The notes under the pieces were generated by a model. It was not told the origin of the DNA. It worked only from the letters and a program-made list of their open reading frames with translations, and searched no databases. Shown one piece after another: positions 41,430-52,866 of a DNA stretch of 64,000 nt (its first letter is position 1; every line of letters starts with the position of its first letter). The stretch covers positions 90,232,371 to 90,296,370 of the forward strand of contig JAVGWX010000002.1 of the NCBI GenBank assembly GCA_036924085.1. Reading direction: 5' to 3'. The stretch comes from Ariolimax columbianus. Its lineage: Eukaryota > Mollusca > Gastropoda > Stylommatophora > Arionidae. Both the position numbers and the translations under genes were made by a program.

Positions 41430-41990
41430 TACTCTGTGAAGTTCACGGAGGAGACTGAATTCCATGTCTTCGCCGGTCCCCCACAGCTTTTCGAGCATGG
41501 TAACCCTCCTGCCCTAGGCCAGACTGCCTCTCTTTGCTCTGCTTGACTGATGCAACCCTGCAGTATATGTTCCTGTGTTTGCTTGACTGATGCAACCCTG
41601 CAGTATATGTTCCTGTGTCTGCTTGACTGATGCAACCCTGCAGTGTATGCTCCTGTGTTTGCTTGGCTGGTCCATAATTGTACTTTGTGGTGTATCTAAG
41701 ACCCATTCTGTGGAGGTGAGCTTGAGTCGGCAATGTCCCATCCTGATTCTGAAGATTTGTGTCTGCCCATCTCTGACACGTTTGTCTCTGCTGTCATTTT
41801 CTGGCTTGTATTCTTTGTTCTGCTCTCCGTTTGATGAGTGTCTTTGCTTCTTTACAGTTCTGTGGATGGCGATTCTGCGTGTCGCCACTTCCGTATGTTG
41901 TTAGCTCATCTGCCTTCTCATTTACTCCAGGACTAGATATGACTTTGAAGACAACAACCCGATATTGTATTTTATTCACGTGTGAGTCTA
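41430..41990 (-). mobile_element. LINE-A copy with an internal 40-bp expansion
   Basis: Minus strand: GVNEKADELTTYGSGDTQ (end of RNase H, normally G-x-x-G-N-E-K-A-D) at about 41930-41875, CKEAKTLIKRRAEQRIQARK, IFRIRMGHCRLKLTSTEWV, then the knuckle region, where QTQEHILQGCISQ is repeated, and finally KAVGDRRRHGIQSPP. Other copies of LINE-A have one EHILQ segment. Frameshifted and inactive. Confidence 0.85.
41541..41680. repeat. 40-bp tandem expansion inside LINE-A
   Basis: 'gcttgactgatgcaaccctg' plus 'cagtatatgttcctgtgttt' starts at 41541, 41581 and 41621, with a diverged copy at 41661. The unit is the Cys/His knuckle coding segment of LINE-A; 40 is not a multiple of 3, so it scrambles the frame. 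Confidence 0.9.
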
Positions 41991-42317
41991 TCTTATTTGG
42001 AGCATTAGATTGTTTGGAATACGCTCATGGAATCTGTTAGTTACATTTTTCCATGCAGTTATGTTTTGTCTGATACGAATCTGAGTTGCCGAATGTCTCC
42101 AACCATTCTGAACCTCTAGCCTAGTGACCGAAAACTCACTGAACATTAACCACCAGTGGTCAACGGCTAAAGAATTATGCACAATGTTCAAAAACGTAAA
42201 CTGTACATCGACAGGCATGTCTCAATTCACATCAATAATTGAATTAACAATTACATTAAAATTTGAATCAAACATTTCGAATCTAATATGGTGCTGCAAA
42301 GGGTACAATATGGTACC

Positions 42318-42378
42318 CGTAATATGAGAATAAAAGCAACTAATGACAATCAGATTGTATTATGAGACACGGTGCCAC
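42318..42378 (+). repeat. Short dispersed repeat, second copy
   Basis: Matches 20640-20700 ('gaataaaagcaactaatgac', 'aatcagattgta', 'gagacacggt'). Confidence 0.55.
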
Positions 42379-42409
42379 AGGAGAAAGAATTCATTCATTT
42401 ATCTCGGTA

Positions 42410-42790
42410 GTACCTGAGTGGTTCGCCGGAGTCTTTGTGTATGACAAGGACAAGAAAAGTACCACTGCCCCACTGAGAGCATGTCATAAGCGGCTGCTAA
42501 CTGTGTGACATGACAAAACACCGGCCATGGTTAGATGGTTTTTTAAGAGCAGAATAGATGACGCTAACAGGTTGCATGTCTACTTTGTACTCGTGTTTGA
42601 GTCTATTAAGATGGACTTGCACATCGGTTAACCAATCTCCGCGGCCTCTTGTTTGAACGCACGAGCCTAGCCCGCTAAGTAGAAAACGTCCTCCCGGCTA
42701 CATCCAGTTCACGCCAGAGAGCTTAGACCTGCACAGGGACATCGGCACTTGTAGAAGTACAGGTCAACTTAGTCTATCTTGATAGTAATG
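42410..42790 (+). repeat. REP-1 copy
   Basis: 'tgtgtatgacaaggacaaga', 'actgtgtgacatgac', 'accggccatggttag', 'tctattaagatggacttgca', 'tacatccagttca' and 'gtagaagtacaggtc' follow each other as in 49145-49562. No coding capacity, no clear TIR or poly-A tail; class unknown. Confidence 0.82.
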
Positions 42791-42814
42791 TAGACAATGT
42801 CTGAGGTACTGATA

Positions 42815-43325
42815 GATAGATCAAATTAAGAATTCGAAAGGCGGTAGGAGCATTTATTGCTCTAGGGAATGTTTGGAAATCGAATGAAATTAAGTCCATT
42901 CAATAATACGGATCTTTAACTCCAATATCAAGTCTGTCCTGTTGTGTGGCTTTGTGACGTGAGGAACAAGTACAGGCACAACTGAACTGGTTCAAGTTTC
43001 TGTCGAATTGAGGTAATAAAACGGTATGATAAAGTCACTAATATAGAAATATGGGAAAGGACCGCACAGATGCCAGTGGGACTAAACGTTAAGGAGAACA
43101 CACATTAAGAAAACCAGCTGATAGCATTACAAGGCAGGCACTGGTGTATAACCCTCAGAACAAGAGAAATAGAGGGAGACCTAACCACACATGGAGAATG
43201 GAAGTCGAGTCAAAACCAAAATACCCCATGAAACAGCCGGGGGGGGGGGGGGGGCGACTTGGCGAATACTTGTTGAGGACCTATGCTCCGAATGGAGTTA
43301 AGAAGGGTTTTGATTGATTGTTGTT
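42815..43325 (+). mobile_element. LINE-H: RT thumb to 3' end, broken
   Basis: About 42885-42960 encodes IRIFNSNIKSVLLCGFVT, matching the 'KLRIFNSNVKSVLLYGSETW' block after the palm in this LINE type. 43020-43320 is its C-terminal region and 3' end ('gttgaggacctatgctc' and a 'ttttgattgattg' tail). A poly-G run at 43241-43256 interrupts it. Confidence 0.8.
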
Positions 43326-43329
43326 CCCA

Positions 43330-44075
43330 GTTCTTCATATTATCGCTACTAAGACACATTTACTGTCATTAAGTTTGCGAAGTTAAGCTCCCAACACATG
43401 ATTAGAACATGATCTATTGTTGCTAAGCTTCGTTTCAAGGACGTATAAAAAGATGACATATAAATTAATTTCAAAATTGACGCACACAATAGACAGCTTG
43501 AAGAGTGTCATGTCAAATATATACAGTGAGCTTATTTTTCAATGACAAATTTAAACGTCTCTCGACACAATTCAATCTTCTTTTCATTCTTAAATTGAAT
43601 TTGTGTATAACTCAGACATGAACAAGTTTGTAACTATTGCTCCAACACGCAAGGAGTCTCATCAGAGTTATTATATAACAGAAAACAAAATAGACGTTTT
43701 GAATAATATTGATAGATGAAACAGGGATTTTCAATGCAGTTTCTAGCGAGCACTGGAAAATGATTTCCTAGTCATCGAAGTGAAAGAAAAACTCGTGTGT
43801 CTTATTTTGTGAACAGCAGTTTTCAGATATATATCTTCTTCTTTTCGCTATTTCTGTTTCATCTTTCAGCGTCAGGTGCTGAAGAGGTCTCTAGAACGAG
43901 CCCTACTGTGTGCCTCATGCACAGTGGCATTCATTCCCTCAGATATTTCAGTGAGCCATTCATTCCCTCAGATATTTCAGTGAGCCACCTTTTTCGTGGT
44001 CTGTCTTCAAATCCGTTGTACCTAAATAACAATACTTGTTGGGGAGAGAGGAGGGGGTAGGGTGGGGTGCTGTGT
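43330..44075. other. No gene seen (0.75 kb)
   Basis: AT-rich. A short direct duplication 'cattcattccctcagatatt' plus 'tcagtgagcca' lies at 43927-43986. A G-rich run is at about 44040-44066. Confidence 0.5.
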
Positions 44076-44079
44076 AGTA

Positions 44080-45010
44080 GGCTTGATACGTGGCCAAACT
44101 ATTTTAGTTGCCGTCTTTTAATGTAGTCTAATACTGGTGTTGTTCCCATCAGTCGCCTGATGTCGTGGTTTCTGATCTTGCCTTTCCTTTGGTGAACACA
44201 ATCATTTCTGATGTTACGATTTGTCGTTTTTCAATTGGTATTAGTGTCTATATTTGACATTGGGAGCTAAGTGTAGGGACGAATACCCTGCTGTAAAGTT
44301 CTTTTGGTAGTTACTGCCACGTGCTGGCAATTAAGTATTGGTGTTAATTGTCCAGTGATCTGATTTTACTTATTCAATCTGTGATGGATCTACGCTGTGA
44401 TTCTTAAGTCTGTGAAATCTTTCACCTGTTCGATTTGCTGCTTTGCAAAGAAGATATTGGTTTTTCATGTTTGTATAGAAATTGGGATCAAGATGCTGAG
44501 CAGCGCATGAGCTGCAGTGGTCAGCGACCCATAGCTGACTGCTAGAGTCGGGGCCAGCGAAACATAGATGCCAAGACCGTTATACACCTCCACGTGGTGA
44601 TCCTGGATAACAGGCTGCAGCAGGGCAGACTGGCTAAGGAGAAGGGATCGAAGAGGGAATGCTAACCCGGTACTAAAAAAATGCTTGCTGAAGTCGGATG
44701 TGTTGGACCGAAAGGTGCAAATATCGCAGCCAAGCTGCAAACTACGACACAACGCATTCCGTTCTCTGGACTACATTCTGCTACTTAAGCGCTTTCAGGG
44801 TTTGGTAGTAGGAGATTGATAACGAACGAAGAAGAAGAAGAAGAAGTATAGAAATTGACATGACCTCAGTTTTTCTACTTTGATTTTTATGCTGTATTCT
44901 TTACATGTCGAATTGAATTTGTCAGTATGTTGTTGTAATTGTATTTCTGAAGTTCCTCTGACAGCTTGATCTCCTGCAAAAAGAAGTTGTTAAAAAGATT
45001 TGCAATCTCA
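44080..45010 (-). mobile_element. LINE-O: RT fragment interrupted by SINE-1
   Basis: Minus strand near 45000-44880 reads QLLFAGDQAVRGTSEIQLQQ, then YSIKIKVEKLRS. This is the RT palm 'LLFADDQ...S-E-x-x-L-Q' block with the first catalytic Asp changed to Gly. Downstream (44470-44080) are decayed linker sequence with 'cgacatcaggcgactgatgg' near the position of R-R-L-M-G-x-x-P. The element is split by the SINE-1 at 44485-44845. Confidence 0.72.
44485..44845 (+). mobile_element. SINE-1, complete copy with target-site duplication
   Basis: Length 361 bp. It starts 'ggatcaagatgctgagcagc' and ends in a GAAGAAGAAGAAGAAGAA tail. The 12-bp direct repeat GTATAGAAATTG flanks it (44473-44484 and 44846-44857). 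A possible A box is 'gagctgcagtggtcagcgac' about 25-45 bases from the start; the B box is weak ('ggccagcgaa'). Conserved 3' half: 'gttggaccgaaaggtgcaaa', 'ttccgttctctggactacat', 'tcagggtttggtag'. Confidence 0.92.
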
Positions 45011-45560
45011 ATTCACATTTCCAAAGCTTCCACGGTGGGTTCAAACACCGTCTACTGTGGATACATGACGTCTGACTCACGAGGAAATATCTTTGAAACG
45101 TCACATTCCAAGGCTGATTAAATAACGGACCTTGCATGTGTCAACTATCAGTGCAACTAGAATTGCGTGTTCGGGAAACAAAGATGGATACAGAGTTGGT
45201 TTCAGGGCAATAGTATGTGGAATGATCACTCTCAAAAGTGATTTTTTGTGTTTTGTACGGTGAATTTGTTTTATTCTCTGTGTGGGGCATGGATTGATTA
45301 TAAACCTTGGCACAATATGAGTTCCGTTATTTAGTTCGCTGAGGAATGTGTTATTTCAAGGAGTTTTCCCGGGGAGTCAGGCGGCATATCTAGAGTAGGC
45401 CGTTCAACACAGCTTTCTACCTAATTCTCGAAACAACATCAAGTTTGCTAGACTTGGGTTGAAGAAAAAGGTCGAAGTGAAATGATTTTGTTCATCAGAA
45501 ACTGAATTAGTAACGATATAAAGTCTTAAAAGTATCTTCCTAGTTAGCTGAAGAAAAATA
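45011..45560. other. No gene recognised (0.55 kb)
   Basis: May be further 5' LINE-O sequence on the minus strand, but no RT block is legible. Confidence 0.4.
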
Positions 45561-45828
45561 TGAATACGCAAGCCATTCGTGGAAGCGTGGAATTTATGAA
45601 GAAATGCATTATTGTCGCAAATAGACAGTTTGCTAAAGAATTTGGCTGGTTAAGAGAAACACCGCTTTTTCAATCAATACATCAATCAATCCCCGTCGCT
45701 CCTCTCGTGCATAGGCCAGTGACAACAACCAGCATACACGGTCATCTGCTGCTCTTTAAGTCTCTCTCCATGAGTGATCGTTTAATCTTAGTTTGTTCTC
45801 ACGCTCTCTTCTCCGTATATCGTTCTCT

Positions 45829-45842
45829 TTATCTATCTCTGT

Positions 45843-45912
<70 letters not shown>

Positions 45913-45920
45913 TTCCTTGA
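45829..45920. repeat. (TC)n microsatellite
   Basis: Almost pure (CT)n over about 90 bases. Confidence 0.95.
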
Positions 45921-45939
45921 GGATTCCATGTAGGAAACG

Positions 45940-46210
45940 TTATGGTTGTTTTGTTGAATGCCTGCCATAGCGTATGTCATATCCAGCACCATTTTCTTCG
46001 CTCAATTTGTTGCTCCAGGACCTGTTGTTGGCTCATTTTCCATAGGTCTTCAGTCCTCACCACTGGTTGCCCATTATCCACCACAGGCATCTGTTAACGA
46101 AGGACTGGAGTCTTAGTTGTGTGACCTTGGTCGTTCTCCGTGTCTCCTCTACATACAGCAGCACAGACTTGACTCTGGAGTTGAATATTCTAACGTTGGT
46201 ATGTACTTTG
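45940..46210 (-). mobile_element. LINE-H fragment, minus strand
   Basis: The minus-strand translation has VRIFNSRVKSVLLYVEETR, then KVTQLRLQSFVNRCLWWIM and, after a frameshift, QIERRKWCWI, matching the 'RIFNSNVKSVLLYGSETW...Q-x-F-x-N-x-C-L-R-x-I...K-W-x-W-I' series of LINE-H. Confidence 0.75.
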
Positions 46211-46690
46211 CTCTATCTGGGTCCCTCAAGACTTCATCTTGATAAAGGTGAAAAACTTGCAACGAAGAAGTTAAACGTTCACTTAAAATATTTGTGATGT
46301 GATTTGTCTGCAAATGTTGAAAGTCTCGAAGAATTGAAAACGTTTTTCGTGGCATTCGATGAGTGAACTGAAATTAGTGACAGTGGCCGTATTCTTCATC
46401 CAATTAAGCTGATTTTAAAACTTCTCCCGAATTGCATGCAGTTTGTTCTATGAGAGGTCAGACATGAAGTTGATGTCCTTGACAACTCAATGAAAGTTGT
46501 GCAGAGGTTGTATCTGGATTTAGTAAAATTAGCTTCTGTGACAACATATGGGTCACCATCAATGAAAGAACACCAGCTTTGGTATTGGTAAACTTCTAAA
46601 CAAATGTTTAAGAATTTGATGCAAATGACATGTCTGAAAGCCATTGTTCAGCACTGAATGGAAGAGCGGAACTTGTTGAATCGTTTGATT
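46211..46690. other. No gene seen (0.48 kb)
   Basis: Nothing recognised. Confidence 0.5.
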
Positions 46691-46694
46691 GCCT

Positions 46695-47178
46695 ACTTCT
46701 TCTTAGTCTGTTCTCAAACTCACATTACCATTACCTGACAAGGGCTTTGCAACAAGCAGAATGTTGTCCGGAAAAGTGAAGGCATTGTGTCGTAGTTTAC
46801 CGTTTATCTGCGATATTTTCACCTTTCGGTCCGACACATCCAACTTCAGCAACCATATTTGAGCACCAGGTTTAGCCTGCCCTCTTCGATCCCTTCTCCT
46901 TAGCTAGTCTGTTCTGATGCAGCCTGTTATCCGGGATTACTGCGTGGAGGCGTAGAAGGGTCTTCGCAGCTCTGATTCGCTGACCCTGACGCTAGCAGTC
47001 AGCTACGGGTCGCTGACCACTGCAGCTTATGCACAGCTCAGCTCTGATTCGCTTACCCTGATGCTAGCAGTCAGCTACGGGTCGCTGACCACTGCAGCTC
47101 ATGCACCGGTCAGCTCTGATTCGCTTACCCTGATGCTATCATTCAGCTACGGGTCGCTGATCACTGCAGCTCAAACAC
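46695..47178 (-). mobile_element. SINE-1 copy with its 5' region tandemly triplicated
   Basis: Minus orientation: 3' end at the left ('ctacttcttcttagtctgtt', 'gggctttgcaacaagcagaa', 'cctttcggtccgacacatcc'), 5' region at the right. The last part, 'cagctctgattcgctgaccc' plus 'tgacgctagcagtcagctacgggtcgctgaccactgcagct', appears three times with a 72-bp period (46968-47178). Confidence 0.88.
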
Positions 47179-47595
47179 AGATCATCATCTTAAACCCGAA
47201 TATGATTGCTCAAATTGGGAATTATATTCTAAGCAGAAGTGATCTATTTCATCGACAGTTTGCGAAATCATTGAAGGAACTCGGATGATTACGATTTTGC
47301 TGACGACATTTCTTCAGAAAAGTTCGATGGCTAAGTTGAGGCAGGTTTTTTGATCGGTTCACAACTTTGTCCAATTAAAATTGAAACTGTCTTGATGAAA
47401 CGTGTCAATGTAAAAATGTCCGGATATTGTAACAAAAAAGAGGCAAAGCGATTTCCTGTTTCTGTCAGATTTCATAAGCTAATTAAATCAACTTAACTAG
47501 AAATTGCAAGAAAATGGAAATCTCATTTAGGAACAGGCTGAGAATAGTAGCGAATTAAAAAGCTAAACTCATTCTATTGGCCAGTGAAGTCAACG
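47179..47595. other. No gene seen (0.4 kb)
   Basis: AT-rich, nothing recognised. Confidence 0.5.
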
Positions 47596-47599
47596 AGGC

Positions 47600-47915
47600 G
47601 TAACTAACACACTTTGCAAATCTGAAGAGTTACCTGGAGGTGACAATTTGTGGAGCGAAAAAGTTGGGCTAAATAGGACATACAATGTTCAACATAGCCA
47701 GACAGGCTCTTACGTGGAATCCTCAATGAAAACGTAAGAGAAGTAGACCAAACAATACATGGACAAGAGAATGTGAGACAGAACTAAGATTAAATGATTA
47801 CACCCGCAGCGAAGCAGATAGAGCAGCCCAGGACCGTGTATTCCGTGGGGGTATTGTCAATGGCTTATGCACTGAGAGGAGTGACGGGCTTTGATTGGTT
47901 GATCGATTGACAGAT
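47600..47915 (+). mobile_element. LINE-H C-terminal and 3' end
   Basis: LGxIGHTMFNIARQALTWNP in pieces, then RPNNTWTRECETELRLNDY, ADRAAQDRVFRGGIVNGLC and TERSDG, followed by the tail 'tttgattggttgatcgattg'. This is the best-preserved C-terminus of LINE-H in the window; the -NTW-R-...-A-Q-D-R-x-x-W/F-R-x-x-V-x-G-L-C- pattern is common in animal LINEs. Confidence 0.85.
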
Positions 47916-48294
47916 TCTGAACTTGATAAGCTAGTTCTATAAAACTAGGCTGAGAGATTGACAAGTTAAATGAACCATTTTCTCACTGCAACAAATTCAA
48001 AGTCGCCTTCCAGTTTTTTTTGTTGCAAAATCCACTTATTCTCAAGATTCTAGAATCATCGAAGGAACTCGAAAGTTTGCTTTAATTGGTTAAGCGGGAA
48101 TTTGAAGCAGGCGAGCTCCCACTTCAAAGCAATTAATCGCACATTCGCTTCAATGACCAATGGCTTGCTGAAATGGGGAGAATACCTTTTGCTTGACTGG
48201 AATGAAAATTATTATTCCTGCATGAAGATGGTGGTTAGCACACGTATTTGTTATGATTGGCTCAGCCTGACTGCGTGAATTAGCATTTTGTACT
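47916..48294. other. No gene seen (0.38 kb)
   Basis: Nothing recognised. Confidence 0.5.
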
Positions 48295-48610
48295 TTACAA
48301 AAAGGCAAGGTTTGACCCATTCAAGATACACTACTGTCGGGGATTGAAGTTGTTAAAGACTTTAGTATGCTAAGTAAAAGTTTGTCCCATAGTAGTTACA
48401 CTACTGTCGGGGAGTAAAGTTGTTAGAGACTTTAGTATACTAAGCCAAGGTTTGTCCTACAGTAGATACACTACTGTCAGGGAGTGAAGTTAATAGAGAC
48501 TTTAGTATACTAAGCCAAGGTTTATCCCATAGTAGTTACACTACTGTCGGGGAAGGAAGTTGTTAGAGACTTTAGTATACTAAGCCAAGGTTTGTCCCAT
48601 AGTATTTAGA
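48295..48610. repeat. 70-bp tandem repeat, about four copies
   Basis: 'taagccaaggtttgtcccat' starts at 48441, 48511 and 48581, with an older copy to the left. The rest of the unit contains 'acactactgtcggggag'. Confidence 0.92.
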
Positions 48611-48769
48611 AAAAAACTGTTATATTCTAATTTATCCTTCCCTTGATTTTCTTATTTGTATTGTCAAGATGAATTCTTCTCTTTTCTAGTCACTGTAAAC
48701 CGGCTTTTCTGTATCTTTCCTTTTAACTATAATTCTGTAATCCCACTATCAGTTTGTCGCTCTTCTTTG

Positions 48770-49025
48770 GTCCTACAAATACGATCCTGCACGGAAAAGT
48801 GTAAGGTAGACGACGAAGAGGCCGTCCCAAAAAGAGATTGGAGGACAACATAAAAGAAAGGACCAATCTCCGACCAGAAGAGGCACAGGCAGCGGCCGCT
48901 GACAGAGAAGGGTGGCGTGGGGATGTGAGGATGTCATCATATGTGCCCAAACGACCTTACCGGTTACGGGATCACCTGAGCTGACCTAACCTGACCTGTT
49001 CTGATCTTACCCGACCAGATCTAAC
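48770..49025 (+). mobile_element. LINE-F (RTE-like) 3' end
   Basis: 'acaaatacgatcctgcacgg' (frameshifted T-I-L-H-G), R-R-G-R-P-K-K-R-L-E-D-N-I in another frame, 'gagaagggtggcgtggggat' and 'cgaccttaccggttacggga'. The same sequence ends LINE-F at 50756-50965. It finishes with a (GACCT)-like tail, 'gacctaacctgacctg'. Confidence 0.85.
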
Positions 49026-49144
49026 CATGAAAAGTCGACACTTTGTAGATATTGGTCATTTTGCGTACTTCACAGATCCTATTGATAACTTTCTTCATAT
49101 TTTTACGTCTCTAATTTGTGGTTATCGATGCTCTAACGATTAGT

Positions 49145-49562
49145 TTCCGAGTGGTTTCCTGGTGTCTATGTGTATGACAAGGACAAGAATAGCACCACTG
49201 CCCCTCTAGAGAGCATGTCGTAAAATGCGACTAACTGTGTGACATGGCATACCACCGGCCATGGTTAGGTACGTTGTTAAGAGTTGCATAGATAGCAACT
49301 GAGGGTCTACTTTTCTCTAGTTTTTGAGTCTATGAGAATAGACTCACACATCAGCTAGCCACCTTCCTTAGGGGAGTAAAAAGCTGCTCGGCCTAGCCCG
49401 CAAACTAGGAAATCCTCCTCCTGGTTACATACAGCTCACATCAGAGATGGGACCTGCACAGAGGCTTATGCTACTGTAGAAGTACAGGTCGACTAAGATG
49501 GGACCTGCACAGAGGCTTATGCTACTGTAGAAGTACAGGTCGACTAAGACTAAGGCGACTAG
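49145..49562 (+). repeat. REP-1, longest copy, with a terminal duplication
   Basis: Contains all landmarks of REP-1 in order. The last 51 bases ('gatgggacctgcacagaggc', 'ttatgctactgtagaagtac', 'aggtcgactaa') are duplicated in tandem at about 49456-49555. Confidence 0.85.
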
Positions 49563-50079
49563 TTAGTCGTCTTAATCTGTGTTGGTCTTCGTCCCTAACG
49601 AAAACCTTTTGGTCGTAATGTAAGTTTCGCTTAGGTTTTCAATTCTACCCAAAATCTGAGCCCTACTTATACGTGTTATGCTTTTGGAATATCGACCTCT
49701 GTTTATTATTTTTTTTTAATTTGTGTTTTTTCTACCCAGAAGGAAAACTAGTTTTTTTTCTGAAAATATTCTTGGCGAAGCTTCGGATAGTCATATCTTA
49801 GTTTGGAATGACGTTTCATTATCGAGTTTCCAATCTACACTGGGTAACCCCAGACTGACGGAAACAAACGACCTGTGTACATAGGGAGTAGAGATAATCC
49901 CTGAAGTTGAAAAGGGAGCCACGATATGTCAGTGACAGATGTCAGGATACGTGGCAGTGATTGATGAGGTAGTCAGTTGGAGGTGTAAGTTAAGTGGTGT
50001 AGTAAGGAATGGGTGTCTGAGTGCTTTTGTTCATTTGACTCGGTGTGTGGATACGGGTGTGGGAATGTGGGGGCAGGGG
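49563..50079. other. No gene seen (0.5 kb)
   Basis: Nothing recognised. Confidence 0.5.
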
Positions 50080-50335
50080 GGGGGGGGGGGGGTAGTAGTG
50101 GTTACGTAATTTAGTGTGTGTGTGTTTATATGAGTGAGTGTGCCTGTATTTATTAGCGCGTTAGTGATTGCATATTTTAGTGAATGAGTGCGTGTGTTCA
50201 GCTGTGTGTAAATGAAAATGTATGTGTGCTTATGCGTGGGTGTATATGTTAGTGATCGAGTGCGTGCGTGTTTAGGTTTGGGCGTGCACGAATGATATGT
50301 GTTATTAGTTATGTGAGTGTCTGTATGTATCTATG

Positions 50336-50393
<58 letters not shown>

Positions 50394-50428
50394 TATATAT
50401 GTGTCTGTGTGTGTGCGTGCGTGCGCGC

Positions 50429-50459
<31 letters not shown>

Positions 50460-50462
50460 CTT
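50080..50462. repeat. Simple sequence: poly-G, (TA)n, (TG)n
   Basis: Poly-G at about 50079-50093, TG-rich DNA, (TA)n at 50340-50390 and (TG)n at 50400-50455. Low-complexity frames over it are artefacts. Confidence 0.9.
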
Positions 50463-50479
50463 CATTTTTGACGTGGTCT

Positions 50480-50965
50480 AAATACAAAATTAGATTAATG
50501 CGTACATTGGCCCTGCCAATATTTCTCTATGCTTGTGAGACATGGACAGTTACAGCCGACCTTCAGCGAAGGATACAGGCCTTGGAGATGATATATTTCC
50601 GAAGACTTTTAAACGTCACGTACAAAGATCGAGTTACAAATGAAGAAATACGAGAGAGAATTACAACAGCAAAATGGCCTTTTAAAAATCTCCCCGGCAA
50701 CTGTCAACATAAGGAAACTCTCTTGGTACTGTCACATATCGAGATCAAATGGTCTTGCAAATACGATCCTGCACGGAAAGGTGCATGGCAGACGGTGAAG
50801 AGGCCATCCCAAAAAGAGGTTGGAGGACAACACAAAATAATGGATCAATCTCCGACCAGAAGAGGCAATGGCAGCAGCCGCTGACAGAGAAGGATGGCGT
50901 GGAATTGTGAGGATGTCTTCATGTTTGCTCAACGACCTCACCGGTTACGGGATGACCTGACTTGA
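50480..50965 (+). mobile_element. LINE-F: RTE-like LINE C-terminus
   Basis: IRLMRTLALPIFLYACETWT followed by VTADLQRRIQALEMIYFRRL, LNVTYKDRVTNEEIRERI, then, after a frameshift, the G-R-R-G-R-P-x-K-R-W-x-D-N-I region and R-M-A-W-x-C-E-D...RPHRLRDDLT. This is the standard C-terminus of RTE-like LINEs abundant in lophotrochozoans. The first 130 codons are open, the end is broken. RT palm and endonuclease are missing. Confidence 0.92.
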
Positions 50966-50994
50966 GATTCGAAATGCCAACGATTCGACGCAGG

Positions 50995-51985
50995 CATCTC
51001 ATCTCCATTGCACAAATTCTTCGCTCTATAACCGCCAGCAGAGTCCAAGTATTGCACGCGTAAACGTACATGGAAGTGACAAGTGCATACATTCAACTCC
51101 ACTTGGATTTCAGGTTGATGCTTTTATCCTCCATAGCGGCCTCAGTTTGGTCAGAGTAGCCATGGTCATCGCTATTCTTGTCTGAATCTCAGTTCTAGAA
51201 CAGTCCGCATCCATCAGTGCTCCCAGGTAAACGTTTTTTTAAAACTTGTTAACAATTTGCAATGGTTCGCTTTGATCGCAATCGGACTTGTTAGGCTCTC
51301 TGGAAAGCTGACTAATATTTTACACTTCTCTGCACTAATTTCCATTCCAAACTTTTGAACGACATATCGGGGACCAAGACGCTGAGCAGCGCACGAGCTG
51401 CAGTGGTCAGCGACACATATATCTGCCTGCTAGCGTCAGGGCCAGCGAACCAGAGCTGCAAAGACCCTTTTTACACCTCCACGCGGTGATCCTGGATAAC
51501 AGGCTGCAGCAGGCAGGCTAGCTAACCCGGTACTCAAAAAATGCTTGCTGAAGTCGGATGTGTTGGACCGAAAGGTGCAAATATCACAGTCAAGCTGTAA
51601 ATTACGACACCACGCATTCCGTTCTCTGGACTACATTCTGCTACTTAAGCCCTTTCAGGGTTTGGTAGCGGGAGATTGAGAACGAAGAAGAAGAAGAGAA
51701 GAAGAAGAAGAAGAAGAACGACATATTGTCAAGGCTTGAGATTAAACTCGCAAGTTCTAGCTTCGTTCCAGCCAGCCCGGTATACCGGACAAATTAGAAA
51801 GCCGGAGATTAGTGAGTGTACTTATGCTGACAGTATCCACGTGATTCTCCAGATCTTCGGACATGATAGGTTCAAGAAAAACATTGAATAGCGTTGGCGA
51901 AATAATACATCCTTGTCGTACACCGATTGACGTCCGGAAGCATTTCTCAGTTATCCCGTTTCACGAAGCTCAAGTCAGAAATGCG
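50995..51985 (-). mobile_element. LINE-J: RTE-like RT fragment interrupted by SINE-1
   Basis: Minus strand, upstream part (51960-51730): SIGVRQGCIISPTLFNVFLE and PIMSEDLENHVDT, the RT 'G-V-R-Q-G-C-x-x-S-P-x-L-F-N' block. Downstream (51240-51000): YLGALMDADCSRTEIQTRIA, MTMATLTKLRPLWRIKAS and decayed W-T-L-L-A-V sequence, the connection domain. A SINE-1 (51368-51715) lies between. The catalytic A-D-D segment is not legible. Confidence 0.85.
51368..51715 (+). mobile_element. SINE-1, complete copy with target-site duplication
   Basis: Length 348 bp. Starts 'cggggaccaagacgctgagc' and ends in an AAGAAGAAGAAGAA tail. Flanked by the 11-bp direct repeat GAACGACATAT (51357-51367 and 51716-51726) in LINE-J. 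Together with 44485-44845 it fixes both ends of SINE-1. Confidence 0.93.
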
Positions 51986-52189
51986 TGGAGTCTCAACGCT
52001 ATAAAAAAAATGGCTGTCACAAATGAGAGCAAATCAGAATGAGCAGTCACGTTAATATGGTATTTTGGATAAAAATAATTGTGTATGCCCCTTAACAGGT
52101 ATAGATCCATCTTTGGAAACAGCGGGGAGATAAACAGTGGCGCCCCCCGTGGATCACTTCTTCTGGAAATGATTTGTCCCAGTGGACGG

Positions 52190-52212
52190 GGGGGGGGGGG
52201 GGGGGGGGGGGA
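52190..52212. repeat. Poly-G run
   Basis: About 23 consecutive G. Confidence 0.9.
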
Positions 52213-52259
52213 TGTATGAATGGGTATACGATGCACGAATGGTTTGGCGAAATGTGAGT

Positions 52260-52560
52260 TGTTGTTTACCCATAGCTGCTGAGCAAGCCTGCTCTTGGAA
52301 ACCCAATGCCATTCTTATATAGACAGAGGTCTTCTTCGGTTGTTTCACTGCTCCGTACATTGTTGTTGGCAATTGTCGGTAGTGCTTGTAAGAATATTTT
52401 CCACATGTCAGCAAGCACGTTGCACTCAATGAGTAGGTGTCGAACTGTTTCATCAGGATGAGAGCAATGTCTGCACAAGGGCAGATGCTGGGGATTGATG
52501 TGGTTCAAGTGGCTATTGACTCTGGTATGTCCTGTTCGGAACTGAAAGATGAGACTTTGA
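52260..52560 (-). mobile_element. LINE-L C-terminal fragment with Cys/His knuckle
   Basis: Minus strand: HINPQHLPLCRHCSHPDETV then RHLLIECNVLADMW. The C-x2-C-x(7)-x-H-x4-C spacing (C-R-H-C...H-L-L-I-E-C) is the terminal zinc knuckle of jockey/I-type LINEs. Further downstream residues are decayed. Confidence 0.8.
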
Positions 52561-52835
52561 TCTCTTTTATATAGTTAATTTATGTCATCGTTACTTATTG
52601 ACTGTGACATTTCGCTGAATACACTGTGACCTGTTGTTCCCGTCGCCTTCCTGTTCATCCAGATTTCTCGAGTATTATTCTTAATAATTAGTTTTACTGT
52701 GTGGTTGCTGCAGGGTCTATCCATTTGTTGTTTCGATGTGTTTGAGTGATGTGTGTAAAAGTTATTTCTGCCAATGTGAGTGCACGCCTGTGATTGTAGT
52801 ATTGTGTGTTTATTTTGTTGGTATGGTTGTGTTTA

Positions 52836-52866
<31 letters not shown>

